Positions 31,367 through 41,300 of a DNA stretch of 46,154 nucleotides are shown piece after piece. The stretch spans positions 1 through 46,154 of IMG/VR virus record IMGVR_UViG_3300048924_000326. One strand, 5' to 3'. Both the position numbers and the translations under genes were made by a program. The notes under the pieces were generated by a model. It had not been told where the DNA came from, did not search any database, and was given only the letters and a program-made list of their open reading frames with translations. Origin of the DNA: a virus. Within the stretch, counting starts at the first letter, position 1, and every line of letters begins with the position of its first letter.

Positions 31367-31692
31367 GAGCCGGCACGCTCAAGGACTGGATCACCATCCA
31401 GCAGGCCGGCACGGTGCAGGACGAACTCGGTCAGCCGATTCCTGGGTGGCCTGTGCTCGATTCGGTGTGGGCGGACATACGCTTTCTGTCGGGGCTCGAA
31501 TCCGCGCGCGCAGATTCGCCCGTGAGCATCGTCAAGGCCAGCATTCGCATCCGCCGGCGCATGGACGTGCTCGCGAGCATGCGTGTCGTGGACGACGAAG
31601 GCCGGATCTACGACATCAAGGCCGTCCTGCCGAACAAGCAAAGCCGCCAGTACATCGACCTGGTCTGCGAGACGGGTGCCAACAATGGCTAA
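31363..31692 (+). CDS. Head closure / head-tail joining protein
   Basis: 109 residues from a GTG overlapping the connector stop. RAGTLKDWITIQQAGTVQDELGQPIPGW, then VWADIRFLSGLES and ASMRVVDDEGRIYDIKAV, match the SPP1 gp16-like adaptor family, which plugs the head and forms the tail interface. Confidence 0.85.
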   Translation: MRAGTLKDWITIQQAGTVQDELGQPIPGWPVLDSVWADIRFLSGLESARADSPVSIVKASIRIRRRMDVLASMRVVDDEGRIYDIKAVLPNKQSRQYIDLVCETGANNG

Positions 31693-32164
31693 CGGTCGAG
31701 GCAACCCAAACGGGGGTGCTTTTCACATCGGCTTCGACACGTCAGGCGCCGATGCATGGCTGGACGGCATCCAGCGAGCCACAGAGGAATCGATTCGCCC
31801 CGCTGCCCAAGCAGGGGCCGAAGAACTCTACCTTGAAGCCCGACTGAGGGTGCCGCAGTCCGCGGAGCCGCATTACTTCTACGGCAAGAACAGCAAGTCA
31901 ACGGGAGTCCGCTACTACTTCGAGCCCGGCAGCCTGCGCAACGCGATCTACCAGGTCTATTCGAAGGACAACAGCGGAAAGGCGAGGGCGACGTATCACA
32001 TTGCGTGGAATCACCAGAAGGTGCCTTATGGCTTCATGGTCGAGTTCGGTACGAGCCGGGCTCCGGCACACCCGTTTCTGCGCCCGGCCTACGCGGCGCG
32101 TCGTGACTTCGCGATGGAAGTGGCTCGAGCCTATCTAGTCCAGGAAGTGAAGAAGGCGATATGA
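31685..32164 (+). CDS. HK97 gp10-like tail-head connector
   Basis: 159 residues from ATG 31685, overlapping the previous gene by 8 bases; a longer frame exists but the ATG here is at the normal place. The HK97 gp10 core is FGTSRAPAHPFLRPAYAARRD near the C-terminus, with EELYLEARLRVPQSA and an internal Lys/Ser-rich insert. It lies in the usual order before the DUF3168 gene. Confidence 0.85.
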   Translation: MANGRGNPNGGAFHIGFDTSGADAWLDGIQRATEESIRPAAQAGAEELYLEARLRVPQSAEPHYFYGKNSKSTGVRYYFEPGSLRNAIYQVYSKDNSGKARATYHIAWNHQKVPYGFMVEFGTSRAPAHPFLRPAYAARRDFAMEVARAYLVQEVKKAI

Positions 32165-32517
32165 CGGTCGAGGCAGATCTTCACAACGTGCTCGCCGCCC
32201 TGGTTGACGGCCGTGCATATCCCGATGTCGCGCCGGAAGACGCCGTGACGCCCTACATCGTGTACCAGCAGGTCGGCGGCACACCGATCGCATTCGTCGA
32301 GCGCGCCTTGCCTTCGAGGAAGAACGGTCGTTTTCAGGCTGCAGTGTGGGCCGCGACGCGCAAGGAAGCCGCAGCAATCGGCCTGCAGATCGAGAACGCG
32401 ATGCTGCTCGCAACCGAATTCCAGGTCGAGGTCGTCGGCGGCCAGATCGCCGACTACGACTCCGAGACAAAGCTGCGCGGCTCGCGCCAGGACTTCAGCA
32501 TCTGGTCCGACCGATAG
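32161..32517 (+). CDS. Tail terminator / DUF3168 protein
   Basis: 118 residues. MTVEADLHNVLAALVDGRAYPDVAPEDAVTPYIVYQQVGG, with FQAAVWAATRKEAAAIGLQIE, follows the DUF3168 family, the tail terminator that caps the tail tube in siphoviruses. It overlaps gp10 by 4 bases. Confidence 0.9.
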   Translation: MTVEADLHNVLAALVDGRAYPDVAPEDAVTPYIVYQQVGGTPIAFVERALPSRKNGRFQAAVWAATRKEAAAIGLQIENAMLLATEFQVEVVGGQIADYDSETKLRGSRQDFSIWSDR

Positions 32518-32538
32518 ACCGCAACCTTTTCCAACCCG

Positions 32539-32562
32539 GCCCGCCTCGCAGCGGGCTTTTTT
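32539..32562 (+). terminator. Hairpin with T-run before the tail tube gene
   Basis: GCCCGC (32539-32544) pairs with GCGGGC (32551-32556), followed by TTTTTT. It lies inside the late operon, so it should be read through by the antiterminator or lower downstream expression partially. Confidence 0.75.
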
Positions 32563-32624
32563 CTGCCCGCTCCGGGCTCTGCAACCACCGGCATCGCCCG
32601 GATTTCCTCTGAAAGGCCATCACC

Positions 32625-33272
32625 ATGAGTGCATCGCTCCCTAACGGCACGATCTTCTCGCTCGCCGCCAGCTACGCCGCTGCGATTCCGTTCACCATCT
32701 TGAGCAATGCCGCGCCCCCGCAGGCGACAGCAACTGCCCACGGCCTGACCAACGGCGACATCCTGGAGGTGACCTCGGGCTGGCCGCTGCTGAATGACCG
32801 TCCCGCACGCGTCGCCGGTTCGACCGCGAACACCTTCAACCTCGAAGGCCACGACTCCACTGATCTGACGCGCTTCCCTGCGGGCAGTGGCCTTGGCTCG
32901 GTGCGCAAGGTACTGACCTGGCAACAGATCTCGCAGGTGATGCAGAACGCATCGTCCGGCGGCGAACAGCAGTCGGTCGAGTGGGTCTACCTGGAAGACG
33001 GCATCGAGCGCAGCAAGAACACCTTCAGGAAGGCCAAGGTGCTGACGCTCACGCTCGCCGACGACGCCGCGCAGGCCTGGAACGCCGTGCTGCTGGCCGC
33101 CGACCAGGACGGCAAGAACCGCATCCTGCGCGCCCAACTGCCGAGCGGTGGTTCGATCTACTACAACGTCAATGTCGGTTTCGACCCCGAGCCGAAGCTG
33201 GATGCCAACCAGATCATGACCGTGACTGCGACCTTCCGCAGCCAAGGCCGCTTCATCCGCTACGCGAGCTGA
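32625..33272 (+). CDS. Tail tube protein
   Basis: 215 residues. LPNGTIFSLAASYAAAIPFTILSNAAPPQATATAHGLTNGDILEVTSGWPLL, then FRKAKVLTLTLADDAAQAWNAVLLAADQDGKNRILRAQLPSGG, and MTVTATFRSQGRFIRY. The second part matches the tail-tube family. It is made in many copies; the terminator upstream and the long leader suit high, separately tuned expression. Confidence 0.85.
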   Translation: MSASLPNGTIFSLAASYAAAIPFTILSNAAPPQATATAHGLTNGDILEVTSGWPLLNDRPARVAGSTANTFNLEGHDSTDLTRFPAGSGLGSVRKVLTWQQISQVMQNASSGGEQQSVEWVYLEDGIERSKNTFRKAKVLTLTLADDAAQAWNAVLLAADQDGKNRILRAQLPSGGSIYYNVNVGFDPEPKLDANQIMTVTATFRSQGRFIRYAS

Positions 33273-33273
33273 T

Positions 33274-33585
33274 ATGGCACGAATCAGTCTCAACCCCAAC
33301 CCGACCTTCAAGGCGATGGTCGAGATCTGCCGGCCTGGCCTCGAAGCCGAGAAGGTCGAAATCACGTTCAAGCATCGCACCCGCGATGAAATGGACGAGT
33401 TCATCAAGCAGATGGCCGAGATGTCGATCGAAGACCAGGTGATGGCCGTGGCCACCGGCTGGGAACTGGTCGATCCGTTCAACCTGGAGAACGTGAAGCT
33501 GCTCGCGCAGAACTACATCACGGCGCCCATGGCGATCCGCGACAAGTACATCAGCGAGCTCATCAAGGCCAAAGAAAAAAACTGA
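33274..33585 (+). CDS. Tail assembly chaperone, upstream product (gpG-like)
   Basis: 103 residues. RISLNPNPTFKAMVEICRPGLEAEKVEITFKHRTRDEMDEFIKQMAEMSIEDQVMAVATGW resembles the TAC family chaperone. It starts 1 base after the tail tube stop and lies before the tape measure gene, the place of lambda gpG. The end carries a slippery site (see 33576) that yields the longer form. Confidence 0.85.
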   Translation: MARISLNPNPTFKAMVEICRPGLEAEKVEITFKHRTRDEMDEFIKQMAEMSIEDQVMAVATGWELVDPFNLENVKLLAQNYITAPMAIRDKYISELIKAKEKN

Positions 33586-33899
33586 TCGAGCTGGCCAGGG
33601 CCATCTACACGCCCGACCCGACGCCGTATGAAGCGGCCGAGCTCGGGCTGACGGTAGAGGAGGCCAGCTTTTCGGTGGAATGTTGGCCCGAGCACCAGGC
33701 TGCCCTGTCGGTTTTCTACAAGCTGACCACCCAGTGGCGCACCGGCTTTGCCGGCGCAACTGGGCTGGACTATGGAGCGCTGCCGACGGTCTTCCGGCTG
33801 GCTGGCGTGCCTCGGGCGGACTGGGCGGCTCTCTTCGAAGACATCCGCGTCATGGAGCGCGGAGCGCTTCACTACATGCGCGAGCGGAACTCGCAATAG
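33274..33899 (+). CDS. Tail assembly chaperone, -1 frameshift product (gpGT-like)
   Basis: Made by -1 slippage at 33576-33582, giving about 208 residues. After the slip the reading is LIELARAIYTPDPTPYEAAELGLTVEEASFSVECWPEH, and it ends MRERNSQ at 33899. The downstream part (DUF1799-like) has no good start of its own before ATG 33675. In lambda the gpG:gpGT ratio sets tail length. That this works at a defined rate here is inferred. Confidence 0.85.
33576..33582 (+). promoter_or_regulatory. Slippery heptamer for -1 frameshifting
   Basis: A-AAA-AAC, the canonical X-XXY-YYZ heptamer, sits in frame just before the TGA stop of the chaperone gene. Reading in the -1 frame continues open to 33899, as expected for a programmed frameshift. 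Confidence 0.85.
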
Positions 33900-33925
33900 C
33901 CACCTTCGGGTGGCTTCTCTTTTTC
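33898..33925 (+). terminator. Hairpin between the chaperone and tape-measure genes
   Basis: AGCCACC (33898-33904) pairs with GGTGGCT (33909-33915) around loop TTCG, followed by TCTCTTTTT. The stop codon of the frameshift product lies in the first arm. It may be an attenuator within the late operon. Confidence 0.7.
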
Positions 33926-33935
33926 TGGGATACCG

Positions 33936-36794
33936 ATGGCCGATCTAACCGCACAGATGGTGTTCACGGCCGACGCGTCAGGCGTTGAGGCCGGTGTTGG
34001 CCAGGCCAAGCGCTCGCTCGCCGATCTGGGCGTGACCGCTGCCAAGGAAGGCAAGAAGGCGGCCGAGGGCGTTGCTGCCATTGGCGAAGGAAGCCAGCAG
34101 GCTGCGGCCAAGGTCGACACCAATACCAGGAACCTGATCAGCTCCATCCAGCGAGCGACCGCCGCGGCTGAGGCTGGCAAGAAGTCGGGTTCAGAGTTCT
34201 ACGCTGCGCTGGCCAACCAGCGGGGTGTCAGCACCGAGGTGCTGAAGCCATACCTGGCGCAACTCGATCAGGCGCTCGCCAAGCAGAAGGCTGCCCAGGA
34301 GGCGTTGAACGCGACGGCGCCGGCACTCGGCAGGGTAGGCGTGTCGGCCGCGCAAACCGCCGCCGCGCTTCGTGGCGTGCCGGCGCAGTTCACCGACATC
34401 GTCACCAGCCTGCAGGGCGGTCAAGCGCCGTTGACGGTGTTCCTGCAGCAGGGTGGCCAGCTGAAGGACATGTTCGGCGGCATCGGGCCCGCAGCCAAGG
34501 CTCTTGGTGGCTATGTGCTTGGGCTCATCAATCCGTTCACTGTGGCTGCAGCCGCCGCCGGGGCATTGGCGCTGGCCTACTACCAGGGCAGCCAGGAGGC
34601 AATTGCGTACAACAGGGCGCTGATCCTCACGGGCAACTACGCGGGGCAGACTGCAGGGCAGTTGCAGGAGATGGCCAAGGAGGTGGCCGGCACCACCAGC
34701 ACGCAGGGCAAGGCGGCCGAGGCGCTTGCAGCACTGGCAAGTACTGGTCGCGTGACGGGCGATGCCCTGAAGCAGGCAGCCGAGGCCGTCGTGGGGGTGA
34801 ACCGCGTTCTGGGGACTTCGGTCAAGGACGCGGTCGATCAGTACATCAAGCTCGGCGATGAGCCCACGAAGGCGTCGGCCAAGCTGAACGAGTCGATGCA
34901 CTACCTGACCCAATCGACCTATGAGCGGATCAAGGCGCTGGAGGATCAGGGGCGCAAGGAAGAGGCGGCGGCTCTGGCTCAGTCAAGCTATGCGTCTGCG
35001 ATGAAGCAGCGCACCGGCCAGGTGACCGAGAACCTCGGCAGCATCGAGCGCGCGTGGAAAGCCGTGACGCTCGCCGCCAGCCAGGGCTGGGACGCGATCC
35101 TCGGCGTCGGGCGCAGCGCCACGATGCAGGTGCAGCTCGCGGAAGTGCAGCGCAAGATCACTGAGGCGCAGAAAGCGTCCAGCGGCAACAGCGTCACCGC
35201 GTCGTTCTACGAACCGCTGCTGAAGCGCCTCAATACGCAGCAGGCTGTGATGCAGGCCGCTATCGGCTTCGAGAACGGGTTCGCGAAGATGGCCTCCGAG
35301 CGCGCCAAGGCGGAACAGGCAGGTGCCGATGCGACCGACGATGTCAACAAGTGGCAGGACAAGGCCAAGGGCGTCGATGCGGTCACGCGCGAACTGAAGA
35401 AGTACCGCGACGGGCTGGAGGCCATCCGAAAGGTCAACCCGGGCAGCGAACTGCTGACGCCCGATGCGATCAAGGCGGGCGAGGCGGCGATTCGGAAGGA
35501 GTTCGCTGGCAGCAAGGGGCCGAAGGAGAAGGCCTTCCAGGACGATGCGGCCACCAAGATGCTGGAGACCCTGCGGCAGACGGAAGCGGCACTGAAGGAT
35601 CAGCTCGACGGCGAGCTCAAGATCACCGATACGCAGAAGAAGCAGGTCGAGTTCCAGCAACTGATCGCTGATCTCAAGGGCAAGAAGATCCTCACAGCGG
35701 AGCAGCAGAGCCTGCTTGCGAACAAGGATGCGATCGAAGAGCAGCTCAAGAAGAATGTCGCGCTGTCCAACCAGCTCGAGTTCGAAAAGAAGATTGCCGA
35801 GATCACCAAGAAATCGGCCGAGGACGCGAAGCAGTTCCGCCAGCAGATGGACGCAATAAACGTGTCGATCGCTGGCGGCCAGGAGTCCCGGAATGAACAG
35901 AGCGACCGCAGTCTGGCTGCGTTCGGCCTTGGTGATCGGACCAGGCAGGAAGTCGAGGCGCAGCGCTCGATTCGGGGAGAGTTTCAGCGCTATCTGACCA
36001 GCGCTAACAAGGAGGCAGGCAAGACCGGTCAGCTTGGTTCGCCGGCATACCAGGAAGAAGTCGCACGCATCAAGAAGGCGCTCGACGACGCGCTGGCAGC
36101 GCAGTCCAACTACTTCGATGCACTGAGGTCCAAAGAGACAGATTGGCAGAACGGCGCCACGACAGCGCTTGCCAACTACACAGACGCGATTCGCAACGTC
36201 GCTGCCACGACCGAGCGCGCATTCGCGGACGGATTCAAGGGGGCCGAGGATGCGCTGGTGCAGTTCGTGACCACCGGCAAGCTCAGCGTCAGCAGCCTGG
36301 CGAACTCCATCGTTGCCGATCTTGCACGCATCGCGGTTCAGCAGACCATCACCGGGCCACTGGCAAAGGGGCTGCTCGGTGCTCTGAACGGGTCGGGGGG
36401 TGGATCGGCACTCAGTGGAGACGCCGGCTACCTCAATCAGATCGGTCTCTCCGGAACTTCGGGCCTTGCGATCACAGGGGGCGGCCTGGACTGGAGCAAG
36501 CTCCTCGGCGGCGTCGGTGGATGGTTCAGCGGCTTGAAGTTTGCAGAGGGTGGCGTGCCACCAGTTGGCAAAGCAAGCCTGGTTGGCGAGAACGGCGTCG
36601 AGATGTTCGTGCCGAGTGTGCCGGGAACCATCATCCCGAATCATGCGCTCGGTGCAGGTGGCGGAACCACCGTCTACAACCTCACGGTTGGCGATGTGGC
36701 GACGAAGAGCATGGTCGTTGAAGCCATGCAGACCGTGCAACGGCAGACGGCTGCGCGGTACGGACGAAGCCGTGGCTACGGAGGCGACGCATGA
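33936..36794 (+). CDS. Tail length tape-measure protein
   Basis: 952 residues. The start MADLTAQMVFTADASGVEAGVGQAKRSLADLG, then long helical regions with Ala/Lys/Gln-rich repeats and hydrophobic segments near residue 195 (YVLGLINPFTVAAAAAGALALAY). The C-terminus has the lambdoid ending FAEGGVPPVGKASLVGENGVEMFVPSVPGTIIPNH. It sets the length of a non-contractile tail; by rough rule (0.15 nm per residue) the tail would be near 140 nm. The order, after the frameshifted chaperone, supports this. Confidence 0.95.
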   Translation: MADLTAQMVFTADASGVEAGVGQAKRSLADLGVTAAKEGKKAAEGVAAIGEGSQQAAAKVDTNTRNLISSIQRATAAAEAGKKSGSEFYAALANQRGVSTEVLKPYLAQLDQALAKQKAAQEALNATAPALGRVGVSAAQTAAALRGVPAQFTDIVTSLQGGQAPLTVFLQQGGQLKDMFGGIGPAAKALGGYVLGLINPFTVAAAAAGALALAYYQGSQEAIAYNRALILTGNYAGQTAGQLQEMAKEVAGTTSTQGKAAEALAALASTGRVTGDALKQAAEAVVGVNRVLGTSVKDAVDQYIKLGDEPTKASAKLNESMHYLTQSTYERIKALEDQGRKEEAAALAQSSYASAMKQRTGQVTENLGSIERAWKAVTLAASQGWDAILGVGRSATMQVQLAEVQRKITEAQKASSGNSVTASFYEPLLKRLNTQQAVMQAAIGFENGFAKMASERAKAEQAGADATDDVNKWQDKAKGVDAVTRELKKYRDGLEAIRKVNPGSELLTPDAIKAGEAAIRKEFAGSKGPKEKAFQDDAATKMLETLRQTEAALKDQLDGELKITDTQKKQVEFQQLIADLKGKKILTAEQQSLLANKDAIEEQLKKNVALSNQLEFEKKIAEITKKSAEDAKQFRQQMDAINVSIAGGQESRNEQSDRSLAAFGLGDRTRQEVEAQRSIRGEFQRYLTSANKEAGKTGQLGSPAYQEEVARIKKALDDALAAQSNYFDALRSKETDWQNGATTALANYTDAIRNVAATTERAFADGFKGAEDALVQFVTTGKLSVSSLANSIVADLARIAVQQTITGPLAKGLLGALNGSGGGSALSGDAGYLNQIGLSGTSGLAITGGGLDWSKLLGGVGGWFSGLKFAEGGVPPVGKASLVGENGVEMFVPSVPGTIIPNHALGAGGGTTVYNLTVGDVATKSMVVEAMQTVQRQTAARYGRSRGYGGDA

Positions 36795-37387
36795 CACTTA
36801 TTGCGCTTCCGAGCAGCTTCAGGCCTGAATCGTTCTCGATGCGGCTGGCCACGATGCAGAGTGCATTCTCGGCACCTTTCGGTGGCAGCGAACAGGTGAT
36901 CGATCACCAGAACGATCGGTGGGAAGCGACGGCGAATCTGCCACGAGGACCACAAGAGCTGGTTGCCAGTCGTGAGGCATTCGTCAACGCGATGCGTGGT
37001 CAAACCAATACGGTCGCCCTGTATCACTTCGGCCGACCGGTTCCGCTTGGAACCATGCGTGGCACTCCAACGACGCTCTCATTTCCAGCAGCCAGGGGCA
37101 CTGACCTGGTCGTCATTCAGTCGATCGTTGGAGCCACGCTGCTGGCAGGCGACATGATCGGAATCAACGGTCTTTTGCTGCAGGTACGTCAGGATTGCCC
37201 AGCCGATGGCAGCGGCGCCATCTATGCCTATCTGGCCAATCGCTTGCGCGCCGACATTCCTCTGGGAAGTCCTGTTGTTTGGAATCGCCCGACGGCGCCA
37301 TTCCGGCTGATCTCGAAGCCGTCGTTTCTCTACGCGGCGGGCTATGCAGAGGGTGCCTCTCTGGATTTCGTGGAGGCCATCGTATGA
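36791..37387 (+). CDS. Distal tail / tail-tip protein
   Basis: 198 residues. It starts with an ATG overlapping the tape-measure stop. The N-terminus is ALPSSFRPESFSMRLATMQSAFSAPFGGSEQVIDHQNDRWEA, with a beta-rich remainder. Similar proteins follow the tape measure in lambda-like phages and form the tail tip. Family not named precisely. Confidence 0.7.
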   Translation: MTLIALPSSFRPESFSMRLATMQSAFSAPFGGSEQVIDHQNDRWEATANLPRGPQELVASREAFVNAMRGQTNTVALYHFGRPVPLGTMRGTPTTLSFPAARGTDLVVIQSIVGATLLAGDMIGINGLLLQVRQDCPADGSGAIYAYLANRLRADIPLGSPVVWNRPTAPFRLISKPSFLYAAGYAEGASLDFVEAIV

Positions 37388-37962
37388 GATCCCTCTCGGT
37401 GGGCACCATTGCGGCCCTAAGTGCGCCGGTGTTGCGGATCGTCCAACTGGTACTCATGCAGTTCCCAAGCGTGACTGTGGCTCTGGCTTCGTCGAATTTC
37501 GACGTGGTCTATGGCGGGGTCACCTATCGAGGCGCAGCTGGACTGGGCACCATCAGCCCAATCGATGATTCGCCTGGAGAAATCAAGGGGCTTCAGCTGC
37601 AAATGTCGGGGGTTTCGTCCGAATACCTGGCACTTGCGCTGGCTGATTCCCCAGAGGTTCAGGGCGCCCCCATCGCGATCCGGCTCGCCATCTTGAGCGA
37701 GGCCGGCGCGGTGCTCGAAGCGCCGATCGACTGGACCGGCTACGCCGACACCATGCCGATCGAGGAGGACGCAGAAACCTGCACCATCACGCTGACGGCT
37801 GAAAGCTCCGCTGTCGATCTTCTGCACGGCAATGCACTGACCACGAGTAACGCGGACCAGCAGTTCCTCTACCCCGGTGATCGGGCCTTCGAGTACCTGG
37901 TCTCTCAGGCCAATGTGCCAATTGTCTGGCCGACGAAGCAGTACTACATAGCGAGCCGCTGA
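37384..37962 (+). CDS. Tail-tip protein, DUF2163-like
   Basis: 192 residues from ATG 37384 (ATGA overlap). VTVALASSNFDVVYGGVTYRGAAGLGTISPIDDSPGEIKGLQLQMSGVSSEYLALAL, then GYADTMPIEEDAETCTITLTAESSAVDLL. The pattern resembles gene transfer agent DUF2163 proteins of the tail tip, but the match is tentative. Confidence 0.7.
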   Translation: MRSLSVGTIAALSAPVLRIVQLVLMQFPSVTVALASSNFDVVYGGVTYRGAAGLGTISPIDDSPGEIKGLQLQMSGVSSEYLALALADSPEVQGAPIAIRLAILSEAGAVLEAPIDWTGYADTMPIEEDAETCTITLTAESSAVDLLHGNALTTSNADQQFLYPGDRAFEYLVSQANVPIVWPTKQYYIASR

Positions 37963-38357
37963 TGAGACTTCCTGACTGGCAGATGCGCTTTTCCGACTTC
38001 GGCAAGGCGCGCGCAAGCATGCCCTTTTCGTGGGGCTCGAACGATTGCTGCACATTCGCCGCGGGCGCGGTGCAGGCGATCACTGGCCAGAACCCGATGG
38101 CCTTGGTTGCGCCCTACAAGACCGAGTTCGCAGCCGCGCGTCTGATGAAGGAAGGCGGTGGCCTGCAGCAGATTGCAGCCTCGCTCTTGGGCCAACCCGT
38201 GGCGCCCACCATGGCGGCCGTTGGCGACGTGGTGCTGGTCATCAACGAAGGGCGCGAGATGCTTGGTATCTGCAACGGCGTCAACCTCATGGCGCCCGGC
38301 GAGTCGGGCATGGTGGCCCTCGGCATGGATGCTGCCCTCGCGGTCTGGAAGATCTGA
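37962..38357 (+). CDS. DUF6950 / NlpC-P60-like tail protein
   Basis: 131 residues. FSWGSNDCCTFAAGAVQAITGQNPMALV places a Cys at the spot of the NlpC/P60 nucleophile, followed by a segment (AAVGDVVLVINEGREMLGICNGVNLMAPGESGMVALG) that holds the His-containing part in relatives, though here no clear catalytic His is seen. Such proteins lie before the gpJ-like protein in many siphoviruses and may help the phage through the peptidoglycan. The missing His could mean loss of activity. It overlaps the next gene by one base (stop TGA/ATG). Confidence 0.75.
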   Translation: MRLPDWQMRFSDFGKARASMPFSWGSNDCCTFAAGAVQAITGQNPMALVAPYKTEFAAARLMKEGGGLQQIAASLLGQPVAPTMAAVGDVVLVINEGREMLGICNGVNLMAPGESGMVALGMDAALAVWKI

Positions 38358-41300
38358 TGCCACAGGCTATTGCATACGGAATCGCGGCGATTCTGGGGAC
38401 GGGTGTGACCACTGGTGTGCTAGTGGCCGCCTATGCCATCACACTGGTTGGAACGCTCGCACTCAGCAGCTACCAGAAGCGCAAGGCCGAGCGTGCTGCA
38501 CGGTCCCAATTCGATGCAGCCCAGGTTGACCGCTTGGCCAATGTGCCCGGGACTGTGGTCCAGCGAGAGCTTGTTCTCGGGCGTGTGCGCAAGGGCGGCC
38601 ACGTCTTCTTCAAGACCAGTATCGGGCAGTACAAGGAACTGTTCGTTATGTGCGTTGCCCTGGCGGAGCACGAAATCGACGCTGTAGAGCAGGTCTATCT
38701 CAACGATCAGCCAGTCGACATCAATGAAGTAGGACAGGTCACGACGGCGCCCTACGGCCAGGCCGCCAACATCAGTACGACCGAAACATTGACCGGCGCG
38801 ACTACTGCTCTCAGCAGGACGCCGATTGCCGATTCGGTCAAGGTGACACGCGAGTTCTTCGGCGGGATCGGCGTGACGGAGGTGACTGCATTCACGGTCT
38901 CTGGGAACGTCGTGACGATCACCGAAGATCTCATAGCTGGGCAGATCTACAAGGCTTACTTCCAGTACTCTGGCTTTAATTCCTTCGTTCGGATCCTGAA
39001 GCACCTTGGATCGCCCGACCAGCCGGCAGACGGCGAACTCATGGCCATGCTGCCGGGCGTTTGGACTGCTGATCATCGGGCCCGTGGCGTGGCCTACTTG
39101 ACTTGCCATTTCGCCTACAACGACGGTGCTTTGCCATCGGGGATTCCGACGGTCACCGCGCGCATTCGAGGCGCCAAGGTATACGACCCACGCGCCGGCG
39201 CGATTGCCTGGTCGGCCAACCCCGCTCTGATGATGCGTCACGTCATGACCCATCCGCAGTTCGGCAAGCGCACGAGCATCACTGCGGCAGAGGACGCGCG
39301 CATCATCGCCGCGGCCAATGCCTGCGAGACCTTCATCGACTACGGCGATGGTGGTGGCTCAGTCCCGATCTTCAGGGCGGCGACAGTCATTCCATTCGGC
39401 ACGGCGGCGCGCGATGTGTTCGATGATCTGGCGCAGGCGATGGGTGGGGAGTGGGCCTACGCGGCCGGTGAGTACTTCGTGCGGGCCGGCGTCTATCAAC
39501 TGCCCGTGATGAGCCTCGAGGAGCGCGACCTCGCAACGGTACAGCGCAGCAACGACGGTTCGGTGTCTCAGAACTCCACCACGATTTCCCCTCACCGGGC
39601 ACGAAACGACAAGTTCAACACCGTGGCGATCCGGATCTGGGACGAGGTTGCCAACTTCATCGAGACGCCGATCACTCCATTCCGGGCCGATGCGTTGGTG
39701 GCGGCCGACGGCGCCGAGCTCTCGCAGGAAGTGACGATGCCTGCCGTGTTTCGGGCGGCGCAGGCGTATCACATCGCCGGCATCATGCTGCGCGACAGCC
39801 GGGACCCTCTGACCGTCACGCTGTCGTTCAAGATGAAGGCATACCCGCTAGAGATCTTCGACGGAGTGACGCTCACGATCCCTCGGTATGGTTGGTCGGG
39901 CAAAGAGTTCCGGGTGATGTCCCGCACGTTCATCCCTGATGGTCGCGTGCAGCTCACGCTGAAGGAAACCACGGCCGCTATCTTTGCCTACGGTGCGGGT
40001 TTCGTTCCCGGCGGCTACGCACCAAACACCGGACTGCCGAAGCCATGGGACATCAGTCCGCCGACGATTCTTTCGATCAGCAGTGGCGAGGGCGAACTGG
40101 TCGTGCAGAGCGATGGCACTGTCGTCAACGGTGTGCGAGTGACATGGGCCCCGATCCAGGACGCCTCGATCATCAACGGCGGGTCTGTGGAAGTGCAGTA
40201 CCGCGTGCTGCCCGACGGGGCGTGGATAAGCGCGTCCGTGCCTGGGGACGCCGACGAGGTCAAGCTCCTGGGCATCGACGACAGCGCGCTGACTCTGATT
40301 CGTGCGCGCACCAAGAACGGCATCACATCGAGCGACTGGGGTGTGCAGCTCCTGCACCAGGTGATCGGCAAGACCGAGCCACCACCGAACATCGAGAACC
40401 TCTCCATCTCGGGGAGCGTGCTGTCGTGGAGCCTACCTCGCCGCGTACCCGACCTGGCCGGCTTCGTCTTCCGGTTCCACTACGGGCAGAACCTCGACTG
40501 GAATAGCGCCGTACCTCTGCACACCGGCGTCGTGACCGAGAGCCCCTACGATCTGGTGACGCGACCGGGCGGCGTGGTCACGGTGATGGGCAAGGCTATC
40601 GACACCACGGGGAACATGTCGCTGGCCACGGCCAACATCGTGATGAACCTGGGCGATCCGCCGATCGCGAACGTGATCGAGGAGTGGGATTTCAGGGCGC
40701 TAGGTTGGCCGGCCGCGGCAGGTGAGCAAAGCGGCTGGGAACTGGTCTCGGGGGACCCGACGGCCGACCCGCTCGACTCCTTCTACGGATCCGACAACCA
40801 GAGCTTCTACGGTGCGGACAACGATCCGTTCTATGACGAGGAGGCCTACGGTGAGATGGTCTATGTGACCACCGAGGTTTCGATCAACTCCGCGTTGGCC
40901 GGATCCATCATGACGCTGGCCGCGCAGACGCAAGGCATCGATCTTCGGATCGAGTACAGGCTGGCCGGGCCCGGCACCTTCTACGGCGGAGACAACGATT
41001 CGTTCTTCGGTCCCGACTCGGAGCCCTTCTACGGACCGCCAGGAGGTTGGCTGCCGTGGCCTGGCCAGCTCGTCGCGGCCAACGACGTGTACCAGTTCCG
41101 AGTGACCATCGGAGCCGGGACCACGCGGGGGATCCTGCAGCAGTTGGTTCTGACCATCGACGCCCCAGACATCGAAGAGGTGGTTGCTGATCTTCCAGTC
41201 GCCGCCGGTGGCACAGCTATCCCCTACGCGAAACCGTTCACGGTCATCAAGGCGATCATCGCCACGCTGCAGGCCAATGGCAGCGGTGCGGTCACTGTCG

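Noticed and set aside
34983-36797. 604-codon minus-strand frame inside the tape-measure gene
   Set aside because: A long shadow frame caused by high GC and the helical composition of the tape measure; no ribosome site and no protein family features.
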